In this document: piece by piece, positions 33,453-42,552 of the stretch
How positions within the stretch are numbered: the stretch's first letter is position 1
Layout: the number at the start of each line of letters is the position of its first letter
DNA from: Fusicatenibacter saccharivorans
GTDB lineage: Bacteria > Bacillota > Clostridia > Lachnospirales > Lachnospiraceae
Length of the DNA: 60,325 bases
Assembly: GCF_015557635.1 (NCBI RefSeq)
Contig: NZ_JADNOP010000020.1
Location: 1-60,325, forward strand
Direction: 5' to 3'
Translations under genes and position numbers: made by a program
The notes under the pieces: model-generated
Seen by the model: the letters and a program-made list of their open reading frames with translations, nothing else
Database searches by the model: none
What the model was told of the DNA's origin: nothing

Positions 33453-35468
33453 ATGCAGCCAAAATTCAAAAAAATGTTATACGGAGGAGACTACAACCCA
33501 AACCAGTGGCCAAAAGAGATCTGGGATGAGGATATGAAACTTTTCCATCAGGCCGGCATCAACAGCACCACGATCAACGTATTTTCCTGGGCAAAAATCC
33601 AGCCGTCCGAGAATGAGTACGACTTTACAGAGCTCGATGAGATCGTAGACACCCTGACAAAAGAGGACGTTCAGATCGTCATGGCAACATCCACCGGCGC
33701 ACTCCCGGCATGGATGGTACACCGTTATCCGGAAGTGGCAAGAACCGATTTCGAAGGACGCCATCACAAATTCGGTCATCGCCACAATGCCTGCCCGAAC
33801 AGCCCGGTTTTCCAGAAATATGCAAAACGCCTGGCAGAAAAACTGGCAGAGCGTTACGGCGACAACAAAAACATCGTCTGCTGGCACATCAGCAATGAGT
33901 ACGGCGGCGAGTGCTACTGCGAGAACTGTGCAAAAGCGTTCCGCGTATGGCTGAAAGACAAATACAAAACACTCGATGAAGTCAACAAGGCATGGAACAT
34001 GGAGTTCTGGGGCCATACCATCTACGACTGGGACGAGATTGTACCGCCGAACGATCTGGGAGACGGAATGCCATGGGGAAGCGGCACTGCATTTGCAGGA
34101 ATGTCCCTCGACTACATGCGTTTCAACTCCGACGGCATGCTGAACAACTACAAAATGGAGCGTGACGCGATCCGCAAATACGACAAAGAAACCCCGATCA
34201 CCACAAACCTGATGGGAACGTACAAAGGCCTCGACTACTTCAAGTGGGCAAAAGAAATGGATATCGTATCCTGGGACAACTACCCGAGCTACAATACACC
34301 ATGGAGCCACGTAGCTATGACCCACGACCTGATGCGCGGCCTCAAAGACGCACCGTTCATGCTGATGGAGCAGACTCCGAGCCAGCAGAACTGGCAGCCG
34401 TACAACTCCTTAAAGAAACCGGGCCAGATGCGCGCACAGAGCTATCAGACCGTTGCACACGGCGCAGACACGATTCAGTTCTTCCAGCTGAGAAGAAGCG
34501 TCGGCGGATGCGAGAAATTCCATGGTGCTGTTATCGCACACGCAGGAACCGCAGATACCCGTGTCTTCCGTGAGGTAACCCAGCTCGGAAAAGAACTGGA
34601 GAAAATCGGAAGCCGTGTGATGGGCTCCGAGAACCACGCAAAAGTCGGCATCATCTTCGACTGGGAAAACTACTGGGCACTGGAGTACACCAGCGGACCG
34701 AACCGCGATTTACGTTACGTAGACCAGATCGAGCAGATGTACAATTACTTCTATAACAAGAACATCGCTGTCGATATGATCCCGATCGACGCGGACTTCT
34801 CCAAATATGACCTCGTTGCAGCACCGGTTCTCTACATGGTAAAAGACGGTGTGGCAGAGAGCCTGGAGGCTTATGTACAGGCAGGCGGAACCCTCATCAC
34901 CACCTACATGAGCGGTATCGTCGGACAGTCGGACAACGTTCATCTCGGCGGATACCCGGGACCGCTCAGAAAAATGGCAGGCGTATGGGTAGAAGAGATC
35001 GACGCTCTTGCACCGGAGCAGAGAAACAAGATCCGTTTCGCAGACGGAACCGAGGAAGAGTGCCGTCTTGTATGTGACCTGATGCACCTCGAAGGAGCTG
35101 AAGAAATCGCACAGTATGAGAGCGATTTCTATGCAGGCATGACTGCTGTTGCAAAAAATCAGTTCGGAAAAGGAACCGTATATTATGTCGGAACCGACCT
35201 TTCTGAGAGCGGCCTTGCAAAAGTTCTTGCTATGGCAGCAGACAGCGCAGCCATCCAGCCGGTGATTGGAGAAGCAACAGCACTCGAGATCACAAAACGC
35301 CAGGCAGACGGAGAGGATCTGTACTTTATCATCAACTTCAAAGATGAGGAGATTCCGCTTCCGGCAGTCTTCGACGGAAAAGAAGATATCCTGACCGGCG
35401 AGAAAGTACAGGGCGGTGAGATGCTGAAGAAATACGGTCTGCGGATTGTCAGCGTTCCGAGAGCATAA
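33453..35468 (+). CDS. Beta-galactosidase, GH42
   Basis: A 671-residue glycoside hydrolase family 42 enzyme without signal peptide, so it cleaves imported galactosides in the cytoplasm. The start YGGDYNPNQWP is typical. The acid/base Glu lies in HISNEYGGE (about residue 149), the nucleophile Glu in MLMEQTPSQQNW (about 306), and zinc-type cysteines in CYCENC. Trimerisation and C-terminal beta domains follow and the length is normal. The RBS is AGGAGG. It is regulated by the divergent AraC gene. The adjacent NahK-like gene hints at galacto-N-biose, lacto-N-biose or galacto-oligosaccharide use. Confidence 0.95.
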   Translation: MQPKFKKMLYGGDYNPNQWPKEIWDEDMKLFHQAGINSTTINVFSWAKIQPSENEYDFTELDEIVDTLTKEDVQIVMATSTGALPAWMVHRYPEVARTDFEGRHHKFGHRHNACPNSPVFQKYAKRLAEKLAERYGDNKNIVCWHISNEYGGECYCENCAKAFRVWLKDKYKTLDEVNKAWNMEFWGHTIYDWDEIVPPNDLGDGMPWGSGTAFAGMSLDYMRFNSDGMLNNYKMERDAIRKYDKETPITTNLMGTYKGLDYFKWAKEMDIVSWDNYPSYNTPWSHVAMTHDLMRGLKDAPFMLMEQTPSQQNWQPYNSLKKPGQMRAQSYQTVAHGADTIQFFQLRRSVGGCEKFHGAVIAHAGTADTRVFREVTQLGKELEKIGSRVMGSENHAKVGIIFDWENYWALEYTSGPNRDLRYVDQIEQMYNYFYNKNIAVDMIPIDADFSKYDLVAAPVLYMVKDGVAESLEAYVQAGGTLITTYMSGIVGQSDNVHLGGYPGPLRKMAGVWVEEIDALAPEQRNKIRFADGTEEECRLVCDLMHLEGAEEIAQYESDFYAGMTAVAKNQFGKGTVYYVGTDLSESGLAKVLAMAADSAAIQPVIGEATALEITKRQADGEDLYFIINFKDEEIPLPAVFDGKEDILTGEKVQGGEMLKKYGLRIVSVPRA

Positions 35469-35484
35469 TATAAAACATATTAAC

Positions 35485-35533
35485 AAAAAAGACACAGCAG
35501 GAGGCAGAAAGATACTTCCAGCTGTGTCTTTTT
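35485..35533. terminator. Bidirectional terminator
   Basis: AAAAAAGACACAGC pairs with GCTGTGTCTTTTT between convergent genes. Confidence 0.92.
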
Positions 35534-35557
35534 GATGCTGTGAATTTATGCGGGTGC

Positions 35558-36679
35558 TTAGTGGGAAAACGAAGCCCGTGCGACGATGTTCTCCATCTCG
35601 CCCCATTTCTCCTCCATATCCGCTACAAGCGCGATCTGTGTCCGCGCCCGTACGAGGTTGTGCTCCGGGTAAGCGGTTTTGAAGTAGGTATCGCCCATCA
35701 GGTAATCGGCGAGAAAACGGATGCCGCATTCGAGGGTCATTAATTTTGCACCCATCGGCAGCATTTCGACTTCCGCGCGGGTCAAAGAGCCTGCGCAGCC
35801 TGCGAGAAAGCCCTTTGTATAGCTCTCAAAGAGAGGAAGGGAAAGAGACACCTTCGAGACATCCTGTTCGTCCTCAGCGGCCGTATTCGCGCCGAAGCGG
35901 ATGGAATCGCCGAAGTCAAAGATCGACAGTCCCGGCATAATGGTGTCTAGGTCGATGACGCAGATGCCCTCGCCGGTTTTGTCATCAATCATAATGTTGT
36001 TCAGCTTCGTATCGTTGTGCGTTACGCGGAGCGGCAGCTCGCCCGAGGCCTTCATGCGCTCGGCTACGCCGTAATCGTCTGCGTGGTCGAGGAAAAACGC
36101 CATCTCATCCGAAACGTTTTTCAGCCGTCCTTTCGGATCCGCCTGTGCCGCCTGTAAAAGCGCCTGGTAGCGGAGCGGTGTGTTGTGGAAATCCGGGATC
36201 GTCTCGAAAAGAGAGGCGGACGGAAAATCGGAGAGCATCTGCTGGAAGCGGCCGAAAGCATTACCGGTCTCGTAAAACAGCTTTGGATCTGTCACGGCAT
36301 CATAGCAGGACGCATCGGAAATAAAGAGAAATGCGCGCCAGAATTCTCCGCGCTCATCGACGAAAAACCAGGCATCGTCTGTCGTCGGAATCAGGTTCAG
36401 CGTCTCGCGGAATGGATCTCCTCCTGCGGCTGTGATTTTTTTCCGCAGAAATGATGTTACCTGTGCAATATTCTGCATCAGCTCCGTTGGATTGTGGAAA
36501 ACGGTGCGGTTCATGCGCTGCAGAATCGATTTGCGGAGGACGCCGTTTTCGGTGGAGCGCACCAGAAACGTATCGTTGATATGGCCGTTCCCGTGCGGCG
36601 TCCAGTCTGTAATCGTTCCCGGGAAAGCAAATGCGTGGACAATGGAAGAGAGTTCTTCCTGTGTGTATGTAATCATCAT
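35558..36679 (-). CDS. Aminoglycoside phosphotransferase-fold sugar kinase (N-acetylhexosamine 1-kinase-like)
   Basis: A 373-residue APH-fold kinase. GHINDTFLV is the nucleotide loop, LRVTHNDTKLNNIMID holds the catalytic Asp, and CVIDLDTIMPG holds the metal-binding Asp. These blocks and the length resemble NahK, which phosphorylates GlcNAc/GalNAc at C1 in the lacto-N-biose/galacto-N-biose pathway. The partner GNB/LNB phosphorylase and epimerase genes are not in view. Start: MM, either ATG. Convergent with the beta-galactosidase. Confidence 0.78.
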   Translation of the reverse strand: MMITYTQEELSSIVHAFAFPGTITDWTPHGNGHINDTFLVRSTENGVLRKSILQRMNRTVFHNPTELMQNIAQVTSFLRKKITAAGGDPFRETLNLIPTTDDAWFFVDERGEFWRAFLFISDASCYDAVTDPKLFYETGNAFGRFQQMLSDFPSASLFETIPDFHNTPLRYQALLQAAQADPKGRLKNVSDEMAFFLDHADDYGVAERMKASGELPLRVTHNDTKLNNIMIDDKTGEGICVIDLDTIMPGLSIFDFGDSIRFGANTAAEDEQDVSKVSLSLPLFESYTKGFLAGCAGSLTRAEVEMLPMGAKLMTLECGIRFLADYLMGDTYFKTAYPEHNLVRARTQIALVADMEEKWGEMENIVARASFSH

Positions 36680-36765
36680 GGGTATAAACTCCTTATTTTA
36701 ATTAGACAAACCTGATTAAGTAAAGCACGCGCAGGGCGAAAAGTCAAGAAAAGGGCGCGAAACGA

Positions 36766-36795
36766 TTGACAACGAGCGGCATTTCTGACTATAAT
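36766..36795 (+). promoter_or_regulatory. Sigma-A promoter for the ilvBN T-box transcript
   Basis: A perfect TTGACA (36766-36771), an 18-base spacer and a perfect TATAAT (36790-36795). Confidence 0.88.
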
Positions 36796-36802
36796 AGACA
36801 GT

Positions 36803-37140
36803 AATTTAAGAAAAAACAAAACCTAAAATGCAGTGACAGGGAGGAGTACCTGGCGGCGCAAAGCAAAGAGAGGAGATGGCTGGTGAGAATCTCCGTGAGC
36901 GTGCCTGCGGAAGTAGCCCTCGAGCAGTGGACTGAACAGAAAAAGCGGACAGCAATGTTTTCCAAGTAGGCTCCAACGTAGTTCCCACGTTACCGGGATG
37001 CCGTATCGGATGAAAAAAGTTAAATCCTGTACGGAATGAGCAGAAGTGTATTCTTCTGGAATTCAGGTGGTACCGTGGATGGAAACATTCTCCCTGAACG
37101 TAAGGCACAGAAAAGGTGTTTTATGTTCGGGGATTTTTTA
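36803..37140 (+). promoter_or_regulatory. T-box leader for branched-chain amino acid synthesis
   Basis: Stem I shows AGAGAG with the apical GGAGAT...ATCTCC hairpin. GGAAGTAGCCC follows, where GTA (36913-36915) is the best Val specifier candidate. The T-box core is AGGTGGTACCGTGGA (37065-37079). A terminator follows: TCCCTGAAC (37091-37099) pairs with GTTCGGGGA (37125-37133), then a T run. The specifier assignment is less certain than the T-box itself. Confidence 0.92.
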
Positions 37141-37170
37141 TGCAGCAAATTTAGAACAGGAGGTTTTCAT

Positions 37171-38889
37171 ATGAAACAGATTACAGGAAACAAACTTCTG
37201 GTAAAGGCTCTGAAGGAGGAGGGTGTCGAGTATCTCTTCGGTTATCCGGGAGCCTGCACCATTGATATCAGCGATGAGCTTTACAAACAGGATGAAATCA
37301 AAATCGTTCTGCCGCGCCACGAGCAGGCGCTGGTGCATGAGGCGGATGCCTATGCGAGAACGACAGGAAAAGTCGGCGTATGCCTCGTTACCAGCGGCCC
37401 TGGTGCAACCAACCTGGTCACCGGTCTTGCAACGGCAAACTACGACAGCGTTCCGCTTGTCTGCTTCACCGGACAGGTAGCCCGCCACCTCATCGGAAAC
37501 GATGCATTCCAGGAGGTTGATATTGTCGGCATCACCCGCAGCATCACGAAATACGGCGTGACGGTAAGAAACCGTGAAGATCTCGGACGCATCATCAAAG
37601 AAGCCTTCTACATTGCCCGCACCGGAAAACCGGGACCGGTTCTCATTGACCTTCCAAAAGATGTCATGGCAGAGTTCGGCAGCGCAGAGTATCCGAAAAA
37701 CGTCAACATCCGCGGCTACAAACCGAACACCAGCGTTCACATTGGTCAGTTAAAACGTGCGTTAAAGATGCTTTCGAAAGCAAAACGCCCGCTGTTCCTT
37801 GCCGGCGGCGGCGTCAACATCGCACATGCGCAGGAAGTGTTCCGCGAAGTGGTCGAGAAAACACAGGTGCCGGTTGTCACAACCGTTATGGGACGCGGCG
37901 CGATCTCCACGAAACATCCGCTGTTCATCGGAAACCTTGGCATGCACGGCGCGTATGCGGCGAATATGGCAGTCAGCGAGTGCGATCTGCTGTTCTCGAT
38001 CGGAACACGTTTCAATGACCGTATCACCGGAAAGCTGCATGAATTTGCCCCGCACGCGCAGATCGTCCACATCGACATAGACACCGCTTCGATCTCTCGA
38101 AACATCCATGTCGATATCCCGATCGTAGCCGATGCAAAAGAGGCGATCACGAAGATGGCAGAGTACGTAGAGCCATGCTCCACATCGAAATGGCTTGCCC
38201 AGATCGATGCCTGGAAGAACGAGCATCCGCTGACGATGCGCCAGAACGGCGTGATGGGACCGCTCGATATTTTCAACGCGATCAACGAGAAGTTTGACGA
38301 TGCGATCATCGTCACCGACGTCGGACAGCACCAGATGCTGACAAGTCAGTACGTCGACATTACCGAAAACCGCCAGATCATCATGTCCGGCGGCCTTGGA
38401 ACGATGGGATACGGCCTTCCGGGCGCGATCGGAGCAAAAATCGGCAACCCGGACAAACCGGTCATCGCGATTTCCGGTGACGGCGGTATGCAGATGAATA
38501 TTCAGGAGCTGGCGACTGCCGTTCTCGAGGAGCTGCCGGTCATCCTGTGTATCTTCAATAATGAATACCTCGGCATGGTACGCCAGTGGCAGAAGCTGTT
38601 TTACGGCAAACGGTACAGCATGACAAATCTGCGCGCCGGTGCACTTTCCCGCAGAACAGACGGAGAAGAGTACCCGGAATACACGCCGAATTTTATCAAA
38701 TTGGCTGAGAGTTACGGCGCAAAAGGCATCCGTGTCATGAAGAAAGAGGATATCGCGGCCGCGTTTGAAGAGGCGAAGAAAAACACCAAGACTCCGACGA
38801 TCATCGAATTTATCATCGATCCGGAGGAGATGGTTTACCCGATGATCAAGCCGGGCGGAACGCTCGAAGATATGATTATGGACTGTTAG
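37171..38889 (+). CDS. ilvB: Acetolactate synthase, large (catalytic) subunit
   Basis: A 572-residue ThDP enzyme of valine/leucine/isoleucine synthesis. It has the catalytic Glu in LPRHEQALVHEADAYAR, FAD-domain segments (GMHGAYAANMAV, GTRFNDRITGK) and the ThDP motif GDGGMQMNIQELATAV followed by FNNEYLGMVRQWQ. The start GYPGACTIDISDELY differs slightly from the common GYPGGAV form. The ATG at 37171 follows ACAGGAGG. The small subunit follows after 12 bases. Confidence 0.95.
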   Translation: MKQITGNKLLVKALKEEGVEYLFGYPGACTIDISDELYKQDEIKIVLPRHEQALVHEADAYARTTGKVGVCLVTSGPGATNLVTGLATANYDSVPLVCFTGQVARHLIGNDAFQEVDIVGITRSITKYGVTVRNREDLGRIIKEAFYIARTGKPGPVLIDLPKDVMAEFGSAEYPKNVNIRGYKPNTSVHIGQLKRALKMLSKAKRPLFLAGGGVNIAHAQEVFREVVEKTQVPVVTTVMGRGAISTKHPLFIGNLGMHGAYAANMAVSECDLLFSIGTRFNDRITGKLHEFAPHAQIVHIDIDTASISRNIHVDIPIVADAKEAITKMAEYVEPCSTSKWLAQIDAWKNEHPLTMRQNGVMGPLDIFNAINEKFDDAIIVTDVGQHQMLTSQYVDITENRQIIMSGGLGTMGYGLPGAIGAKIGNPDKPVIAISGDGGMQMNIQELATAVLEELPVILCIFNNEYLGMVRQWQKLFYGKRYSMTNLRAGALSRRTDGEEYPEYTPNFIKLAESYGAKGIRVMKKEDIAAAFEEAKKNTKTPTIIEFIIDPEEMVYPMIKPGGTLEDMIMDC

Positions 38890-38901
38890 GAGGAGAGCGC
38901 G

Positions 38902-39411
38902 ATGAATAAGGGAATGAAAAAAAGATGGATTTCACTGTACGTAGAAAACCAGGTTGGTGTCCTTTCCAAGATTTCCGGGCTTTTTTCCGCAAAAAGCTAT
39001 AACTTGGACAGCCTGACCGTCGGAACGACCGAGGACCCGACCGTATCGCGTATGACGATCGCCACGGTCAGTGACGATGAGACGTTTGAGCAGATCAAAA
39101 AACAGCTGAACCGCATGGTCGAGGTCATCAAAGTCATTGACTTTACCGACGTGTTTGTGCGCATGAAAGAGATTCTGTATATCAAGGTATTCAACTGCAG
39201 CGCAGCTGACAAAGTCGAGCTGTTCCAGATCGCTGAGACGTTCAAGGCGAAGGTCATCGACTACGGAAAAGACAGCCTGCTGCTCGAGTTTGTCCAGACA
39301 GCGACGAAAAACGATGCGGTTGTGAAGCTGATGAAAGAGGAATTCGGCAAGATCGAGGTCGTGCGCGGCGGAAGCGTCGGCATCGAGTCGATCAATGTGA
39401 TGGAGCGGTAA
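38902..39411 (+). CDS. ilvN: Acetolactate synthase, small (regulatory) subunit
   Basis: A 169-residue partner of IlvB. The N-terminal ACT domain (RWISLYVENQVGVLSKISGLFSAK...SYNLDSLTVG) gives feedback by valine. A C-terminal domain (about 85-165, VKVFN/IxKV-like ILYIKVFNC) completes the usual length. GGAGGAGAGCGCG lies before the ATG. It is cotranscribed with ilvB under the T-box. Confidence 0.94.
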   Translation: MNKGMKKRWISLYVENQVGVLSKISGLFSAKSYNLDSLTVGTTEDPTVSRMTIATVSDDETFEQIKKQLNRMVEVIKVIDFTDVFVRMKEILYIKVFNCSAADKVELFQIAETFKAKVIDYGKDSLLLEFVQTATKNDAVVKLMKEEFGKIEVVRGGSVGIESINVMER

Positions 39412-39429
39412 AAGAGAGGACGTTTTTGC

Positions 39430-39633
39430 GTGAACGAAAAGAGTATTACCACAATTACGTTAAAAAAGATTAATAAGAAAAGTGTGTATCAGTACATCTA
39501 TGAGCACCGCCAGACGGCGAAGCAGCAGATTGTGCAGGATCTGACGATGGGGCTTTCGATGCACAGCGGAACGCTCGAGCATATCTGCATTGACCCGGAA
39601 GGGCCGGAGTGCTACTGCGCTTCTTTTTATTGA
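39430..39633 (+). pseudogene. Internally deleted ROK-family gene remnant
   Basis: 67 residues. The first about 43 (ITLKKINKKSVYQYIYEHRQ, then TAKQQIVQDLTMGLS) are the winged-helix start of a ROK repressor. The last about 20 (LEHICIDPEGPECYC) look like the zinc-binding block found about 250 residues later in intact ROK proteins. The middle and the C-terminus are missing. It sits 18 bases after ilvN with a GTG start and probably gives no functional product. Confidence 0.7.
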
Positions 39634-39684
39634 AGAGTTTCTGCAGTCGGAATTTTAATTTTTAATTATAGAATTTCAGGGATA

Positions 39685-39737
39685 GAAAATCCGGGAACGG
39701 AAAGTTTTACATTGCTTTCCATTCCCGGATTTTTTCT
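39685..39737. terminator. Bidirectional terminator
   Basis: AAAATCCGGGAACGGAAAG pairs with CTTTCCATTCCCGGATTTTTT. It closes the ilvBN unit and the convergent lrgAB unit. Confidence 0.93.
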
Positions 39738-39758
39738 GTTTTTTATCAGTGTTCGTTT

Positions 39759-40451
39759 TTAGATAAACATCGCATAAATCGACGCTCCGACCACAGTCAG
39801 AATACCTGCAACTGCAATCGAAAGGCTGCTCATCGCGCCCTCGACATCGCCCATCTCCATGGCCTTCGCCGTACCGATCGCATGGGAGGCCGATCCGATA
39901 CTGATGCCCTTTGCAATCGGTTCCTCAATGTGAAACAGCTTGCAGAGCGTCTCCGCCAGCATATTTCCCAGCACACCCGTGATGATGATAACGGCAACCG
40001 TGATCGTCACCGCACCGCCGAGCTCTTCCGAAACACCCATGCCGATGGCCGTTGTGATGGATTTCGGCAGCAGTGTTACATACATTTTATGATTCAGATT
40101 GAAGATCAGCGCCAGCGCGAGAACCACGGTAAGGCTCGTCAGCACGCCGGAGAGAATACCGGCGAGGATGGCTTTGATATTCTTTTTCAATGCCTCCATC
40201 TGCTCATACAGCGGAATCGCAAGGCAGACCGTTGCAGGAGTCAGCAGATAGCTCAAGTATTTTGCACCGTCATTATAATTCTGATAATCGATATCGAAAA
40301 CAGCAAGGAATACAATGACGACTGCAATGGAAATTAGCAGCGGATTGAAAAGCGGAAGCCCAAATTTTTTCTTTAACAGCATGCCGAGCTCATACGCCAG
40401 AAGGCTGATGACAACGCCGAAAAATGCAGATTCACAGAGCATATTTGTCAT
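39759..40451 (-). CDS. lrgB: LrgB family membrane protein
   Basis: A 230-residue, multi-span protein of the LrgB/CidB family, with [20 protein letters not shown] and [16 protein letters not shown] as clear family blocks. With LrgA it forms a holin/antiholin-like system. In other Firmicutes it is tied to autolysis control and pyruvate uptake. It overlaps lrgA by four bases (ATGA). Confidence 0.93.
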   Translation of the reverse strand: MTNMLCESAFFGVVISLLAYELGMLLKKKFGLPLFNPLLISIAVVIVFLAVFDIDYQNYNDGAKYLSYLLTPATVCLAIPLYEQMEALKKNIKAILAGILSGVLTSLTVVLALALIFNLNHKMYVTLLPKSITTAIGMGVSEELGGAVTITVAVIIITGVLGNMLAETLCKLFHIEEPIAKGISIGSASHAIGTAKAMEMGDVEGAMSSLSIAVAGILTVVGASIYAMFI

Positions 40452-40819
40452 TTTGCGTCCCCTCCTTTGTGTTTCCTTTCCAGCCGGATGACCGCCTGTG
40501 TCACGCGTCCGGACACAACCATAACGACGATGGTGCTGACGAGCGTAATCACGAGAACCGGAACGAGAACGGCTTTTAATTCACCCCAGGATTCCATCAG
40601 GCCGACGCCCGCCGGAATGAACATGACCGGCATGATCTCAATCATAAACTTGCCTGCGTCCTCGACGGCATCAAGTTTTAATGCCCCCGTCATCAGAAGC
40701 GCCAGCATCAGCACAAGGCCGTAGATACTTGCCGGAATCGGAAGCGGCAGCACGGCGTGCAGGATTTCTCCGACGAACGAAACCGCCATAATTACAAGGA
40801 ACTGTCTTAATAATTTCAC
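40448..40819 (-). CDS. lrgA: CidA/LrgA family membrane protein
   Basis: A 123-residue protein with four membrane segments (LVIMAVSFVGEILHAVLPLP, IYGLVLMLALL, FMIEIMPVMFIPAGVGLM, LVITLVSTIVVMVVSG). The length matches the family. GTG at 40819 was chosen because AAGGA lies ten bases before and the conserved N-terminus (KLLRQFLVIM) begins there. An upstream frame extension is less likely. Confidence 0.9.
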   Translation of the reverse strand: MKLLRQFLVIMAVSFVGEILHAVLPLPIPASIYGLVLMLALLMTGALKLDAVEDAGKFMIEIMPVMFIPAGVGLMESWGELKAVLVPVLVITLVSTIVVMVVSGRVTQAVIRLERKHKGGDAK

Positions 40820-40958
40820 TTTGTCTGTTGTCCTTTCTCCCCATAACCCACATAACATCATTACTTCTCAATGTCACGACCCCGATTATACTACCCGCAT
40901 AAAAGAATTTCAACCGTAAATGTTACTGCAATTTTGGCAATTTTTGCAAAAAAAAGCA

Positions 40959-41007
40959 AAAAAATGCCCGCCGATCAAACGAAAAAGTGAAATCGGTGGG
41001 CATTTTA
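40959..41007 (-). terminator. Terminator of the antiporter gene
   Basis: On the minus strand, AATGCCCACCGAT pairs with ATCGGCGGGCATT and is followed by a T run. Confidence 0.88.
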
Positions 41008-41042
41008 ACATAATTTTTTGAGTTGATCCGATACGGAACTTT

Positions 41043-42368
41043 TTAAGCATTGCTTTCGACATTTTTCCGATCCGGCAGAACGAAGATAAAGATCAGCGAA
41101 CTGACAAGCAGCATGCCCGGATAGAAGAGGTTTGCCATGATTTCAAAGGCGGAGAGCTCATATCCCAGTTCATGCACCGCGGAAATCGCCACGAGCATCT
41201 GCGCGCCGTACGGCAGGATGTCCTGTGAGATGCAGGAGAAGGTATCGAGGAGCGATGCCGTTTTCCGTGGGGTGATGCCGTAGTCCTCGGACATCTGCTT
41301 TGCGATCGGGTTTGCCATGACGATCGCGACGGTGTTGTTTGCGGTCGCAATGTCGAGCAGCGCGACGAGAATGCCGACACCGAGCTGGCCGCCCTTTTTT
41401 CCGCGGAAGATTTTGTGAATGGCACGAAGCAGGACAGTAAAGCCGCCGTTTTCCCGAATCAGCGCGCACATCGCAGCGACAAGAATCGCAACCATACATG
41501 TCTCAAACATACCCGAAGTGCCGCTTCCCATGCTGGAGAGCATATCCCAGAGCGTCGTCTGTCCCGTACCGAGCATGATAACGGCACCGGAAGCAATACC
41601 GATAAGGAGTACGACAAACACCTGAATGCCCGCGATGCCGCCGATCAGCACGAGCAGGTACGGAACCGTCTGCAGCAGATGGTATTCGTGGACGATCGGT
41701 GTGCCCGGCGCCTGTCGGAAGGAGATTACAAGGATCAGCGCCAGCGCGGCAAGAGCAGCCGGGAGAGCGATCCAGAAGTTTTCGCGGAACTTGTCTTTCA
41801 TCTCGCAGCCCTGTCCGTTGCAGGCGGCGATTGTCGTGTCGGAGATGAAAGAGAGGTTGTCGCCGAACATGGATCCGCCCATGACGGAGGCGACGCAGAG
41901 CGCCAGCGAAAAGCCGGAGGTCTCGGCAACAGCAGAGGCGATCGGCACGAGAAGCGTGATCGTTCCGACGGAGGTTCCCATGGCCGTGGAGACGAAGCAG
42001 GCAACGACAAAGAGCACAGCGACGGCATACTTTGCCGGAATCCAGGAGAGCATGAAATAGGCAACGCTCTCTGCACTGCTCCTTCCGACAACGCCGACAA
42101 ACGTGCCTGCGGCGAGGAAGATCAGCAGCATTGTGATGATGTTTTTGTCCCCGATGCCCTGTCCCATGAGGGCGAGCTTTTCTTCAAACGGGACACTGCG
42201 GTTCTGCAGACAGGCGACGAGGATCGCTGCCAGAAACGCGACGACGATGGGGATGTTGTAGAAGCCCATCGGAATTTTTAAAATATACTCGGAATAAATG
42301 CCGAGCCCCAGATAAAACACCAGAAAAACGGCGATCGGGAGCAGGGCGGATGGCTTTCCTTTTTTCAT
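41043..42368 (-). CDS. Na+/H+ antiporter NhaC family protein
   Basis: A 441-residue protein with 11-12 membrane segments. It has ACFVSTAMGTSVGTITLLVP, SVMGGSMFGDNLSFISDTT and DIATANNTVAIVMANPIAK, the NhaC/ion-transporter core. Related proteins exchange Na+ with H+, malate/lactate or amino acids, so the solute is uncertain. The ATG at 42368 gives the family N-terminus. The RBS is weak and distant (AAAGG). Confidence 0.88.
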   Translation of the reverse strand: MKKGKPSALLPIAVFLVFYLGLGIYSEYILKIPMGFYNIPIVVAFLAAILVACLQNRSVPFEEKLALMGQGIGDKNIITMLLIFLAAGTFVGVVGRSSAESVAYFMLSWIPAKYAVAVLFVVACFVSTAMGTSVGTITLLVPIASAVAETSGFSLALCVASVMGGSMFGDNLSFISDTTIAACNGQGCEMKDKFRENFWIALPAALAALALILVISFRQAPGTPIVHEYHLLQTVPYLLVLIGGIAGIQVFVVLLIGIASGAVIMLGTGQTTLWDMLSSMGSGTSGMFETCMVAILVAAMCALIRENGGFTVLLRAIHKIFRGKKGGQLGVGILVALLDIATANNTVAIVMANPIAKQMSEDYGITPRKTASLLDTFSCISQDILPYGAQMLVAISAVHELGYELSAFEIMANLFYPGMLLVSSLIFIFVLPDRKNVESNA

Positions 42369-42471
42369 AGAAATAAATACCAGACCTTTCGTGTGATTTT
42401 CCTTATTTTTCAATAGGGCGAATAGAATTATTCTACCATCTGGATCAGAAATCGTAAAGTAAAAAAGCAGG

Positions 42472-42521
42472 AAAAAACACGCCGGACATCTGGTAAATTC
42501 CAGAAATCCGGCGTGTTTTAT
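42472..42521 (-). terminator. Terminator of htpG
   Basis: On the minus strand, AAACACGCCGGA pairs with TCCGGCGTGTTT and is followed by TTTTT. Confidence 0.9.
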
Positions 42522-42552
42522 AAGAGGTGCGTTTTGCTGTGCCTGTGCTTTA

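Noticed and set aside
37036-37170. N-terminal extension of ilvB
   Set aside because: It overlaps the T-box core and terminator. The strong RBS and family N-terminus are at 37171.
41415-42281. Plus-strand frame of 288 codons opposite the antiporter gene
   Set aside because: Rich in Asp, Arg, Gly and His with no hydrophobic core pattern. It is an antisense shadow of a membrane protein gene.
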